Below, piece by piece: positions 62,531 through 64,000 of a stretch of 64,000 bases of DNA; positions within the stretch are counted from its first letter, which is position 1, and the number at the start of each line of letters is the position of its first letter. The notes beneath the pieces are model-generated. The model made no database searches. It saw only the letters and a program-made list of their open reading frames with translations, and was not told the origin of the DNA. Position numbers and translations under genes: made by a program. Source of the DNA: an uncultured Bacteroidota bacterium (GTDB taxonomy: Bacteria > Bacteroidota > Bacteroidia > AKYH767-A > OLB10); assembly GCA_900696575.1 (NCBI GenBank), contig CAADHD010000033.1, positions 17,301 to 81,300 of the forward strand. Direction: 5' to 3'.

Positions 62531-63481
62531 ATGATAAAACGCACTCTCTACTTTGGCAATCCCTCCTACCTGAGCCTTAATAACCGGCAGCTTATTGTAC
62601 GCCTGCCCGAAGTCGAGAAAAATGACACACTTACAGAATCCTTCCGGCAACAATCAGCAGCTTCAATCCCTATCGAAGACATTGGCGTGCTAATACTCGA
62701 TAACCGTCAGATTACCCTTACCCATGCCCTCCTCTCTGCCCTGCTCGATAATAATACGGCCGTCATTACCTCAGATGAAACCCATTTACCCAATGGCCTT
62801 TTCCTGCCATTGGCCGGTAATTCGGTTCAAACCGAAAAATTCAAACACCAGATTGAGGCTTCAGTCCCTCTTAAAAAACAGCTTTGGCAACAAACTGTTG
62901 CCGCCAAAATCAACAATCAGGCTGCCATTCTTCAAAATCAAAATCTCCCCCACCAGAATATGATTCACTGGGCACAGTCAGTTAAAAGCGGTGATGCCGA
63001 TAATCACGAAGCACGCGCCTCTGCTCACTATTGGGAAACGTTGTCTTCTGTTTTTTATAAAAACCAGCCCGGCAAAACTTTCCGAAGACACCGTAACGGT
63101 GAACCTCCCAATAATTTGCTGAACTACGGTTATGCTATACTGCGGGCCATAATTGCCCGCGCTCTTGTCTCTTCAGGCCTGCTTCCTACACTCGGCATCT
63201 TTCACCGGAATAAATACAATGCCTATTGTTTGGCTGACGATATTATGGAGCCTTACCGACCGGTAGTTGACAAACTCGTAATTCAGTATGTACAGTCTGA
63301 TGCACCTGTCAGCGAACTTGATCTTAGCGCCAAAAAGCATCTGCTTTCCATCACGACTCTTGATGTATTAATAGAAAATGAACGCAGCCCTCTCTTAATA
63401 GCCATTTCAAGAACTACGGCCTCGTTGGCACGATGTTTTGAAGGTACCCAACGTAAAATATCATATCCTTCTGTGGCCTGA
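62531..63481 (+). CDS. cas1: CRISPR-associated endonuclease Cas1, type II
   Basis: 316 aa integrase that adds new spacers together with Cas2. Catalytic residues in the usual order: Glu160 (NHEARASAHYWETL), His225 (LGIFHRNKYNAYCLADD) and the acidic pair Asp236/Asp237 (ADDIMEPYRPVVDKL). N-terminal beta domain RTLYFGNPSYLSLNNRQLIV, and EDIGVLILDNRQITLTHALLSALLDNNTAVI as usual for type II Cas1. Full length. cas2 follows after 36 bases. Confidence 0.96.
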   Translation: MIKRTLYFGNPSYLSLNNRQLIVRLPEVEKNDTLTESFRQQSAASIPIEDIGVLILDNRQITLTHALLSALLDNNTAVITSDETHLPNGLFLPLAGNSVQTEKFKHQIEASVPLKKQLWQQTVAAKINNQAAILQNQNLPHQNMIHWAQSVKSGDADNHEARASAHYWETLSSVFYKNQPGKTFRRHRNGEPPNNLLNYGYAILRAIIARALVSSGLLPTLGIFHRNKYNAYCLADDIMEPYRPVVDKLVIQYVQSDAPVSELDLSAKKHLLSITTLDVLIENERSPLLIAISRTTASLARCFEGTQRKISYPSVA

Positions 63482-63847
<366 letters not shown>

Positions 63848-63850
63848 AAT

Positions 63851-63887
63851 AAAAAAAGCCGCTTAACAGAATACTGAGCGGCTTTTT
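63851..63887. terminator. Bidirectional terminator between cas2 and the CRISPR array
   Basis: Stem AAAAAGCCGCT (63853-63863) with AGCGGCTTTTT (63877-63887); inner CAG/CTG pairs cap it. A-run on one side and T-run on the other make it work both ways: for cas2 (plus strand) and for the array transcript (minus strand). Confidence 0.85.
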
Positions 63888-63953
63888 ATTCACTGATTTT
63901 GCATGCTGATTTTCGCTTTACTTTACTGGCTTTTAGCATTTTGAGGCAACCTG

Positions 63954-64000
63954 TAGTGTAGCAAATATCAGTAGGTCAAAGAATGAAAGCAAATCACAAC
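63954..64000 (-). CRISPR. Single CRISPR repeat at the right edge (array continues outside)
   Basis: The last 47 bases read, on the minus strand, GTTGTGATTTGCTTTC... to ...TTTGCTACACTA. The first 16 bases pair with the tracrRNA anti-repeat at 56819-56833, and both the 5' GTTGTGATTTGCTTTC and about 47-nt length are typical of Bacteroidota II-C repeats. Only one copy lies in the window, so the exact inner boundary and spacers cannot be seen. Transcription would run leftwards to the terminator at 63851. As the unit nearest cas2 it may be the terminal, possibly degenerate repeat. Confidence 0.75.

Overview
The window looks like a chromosomal segment of a Bacteroidota (Bacteroidetes) bacterium. Evidence: seven secreted proteins with definite or possible type IX secretion (T9SS) C-terminal sorting domains, a PorQ homologue, two TonB-dependent receptors with carboxypeptidase-like N-terminal domains, DUF3078 and DUF5689 proteins, and many matches to the Bacteroidota promoter -7 element TAnnTTTG just upstream of genes. 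Genus cannot be given from sequence alone. No rRNA, tRNA, prophage or classical insertion sequence with terminal repeats was seen.

Layout. 1-985: N-terminal part of mfd, running off the left edge on the minus strand. 1128-10973: housekeeping genes (porQ-glyA-nucleotidyltransferase operon, YdcF/SanA-like protein, fused E1 alpha/beta 2-oxoacid dehydrogenase, two universal stress proteins, nucleoside phosphorylase). 11078-21346: an accessory surface block with two giant paralogous beta-helix-like secreted proteins, two basic-tailed single-span membrane proteins, plus a GNAT acetyltransferase and a thioesterase. 21439-28390: mscL, a DUF3078 protein, serC, lipA, gapdh, aroC and an MFS transporter. 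28606-43465: a giant T9SS cargo, a VOC protein, recR, a GT2 fusion, an NMO/FabK-like flavoprotein, a lysyl-oxidase-like T9SS cargo, a glucose/sorbosone dehydrogenase-like T9SS cargo, and an FKBP lipoprotein. 43633-51144: two TonB-receptor gene pairs. 51156-56494: DUF1801, a NhaD/ArsB-like transporter, two uncharacterised proteins, a PhnB-like VOC protein and a T9SS SGNH-hydrolase-like protein.

56750-64000: a type II-C CRISPR-Cas locus, the most notable content. Order: tracrRNA (minus strand), cas9 (1618 codons, all catalytic motifs present), a RAYT/Y1-type HUH transposase gene, cas1, cas2, a bidirectional terminator, and what appears to be the first CRISPR repeat exactly at the right edge. 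The tracrRNA anti-repeat pairs with the start of that repeat, which fixes the array as transcribed leftwards, toward cas2. The transposase gene carries in its reading frame a perfect 17-bp inverted repeat with a 3-nt loop, and shorter relatives of that repeat lie before cas1. No csn2 or cas4 is present, as expected for II-C.

The T9SS genes supply secreted or surface-attached products and PorQ belongs to their attachment machinery. The TonB pairs probably take up unknown substrates. The CRISPR locus looks complete for interference and adaptation, apart from the array that continues beyond the window.
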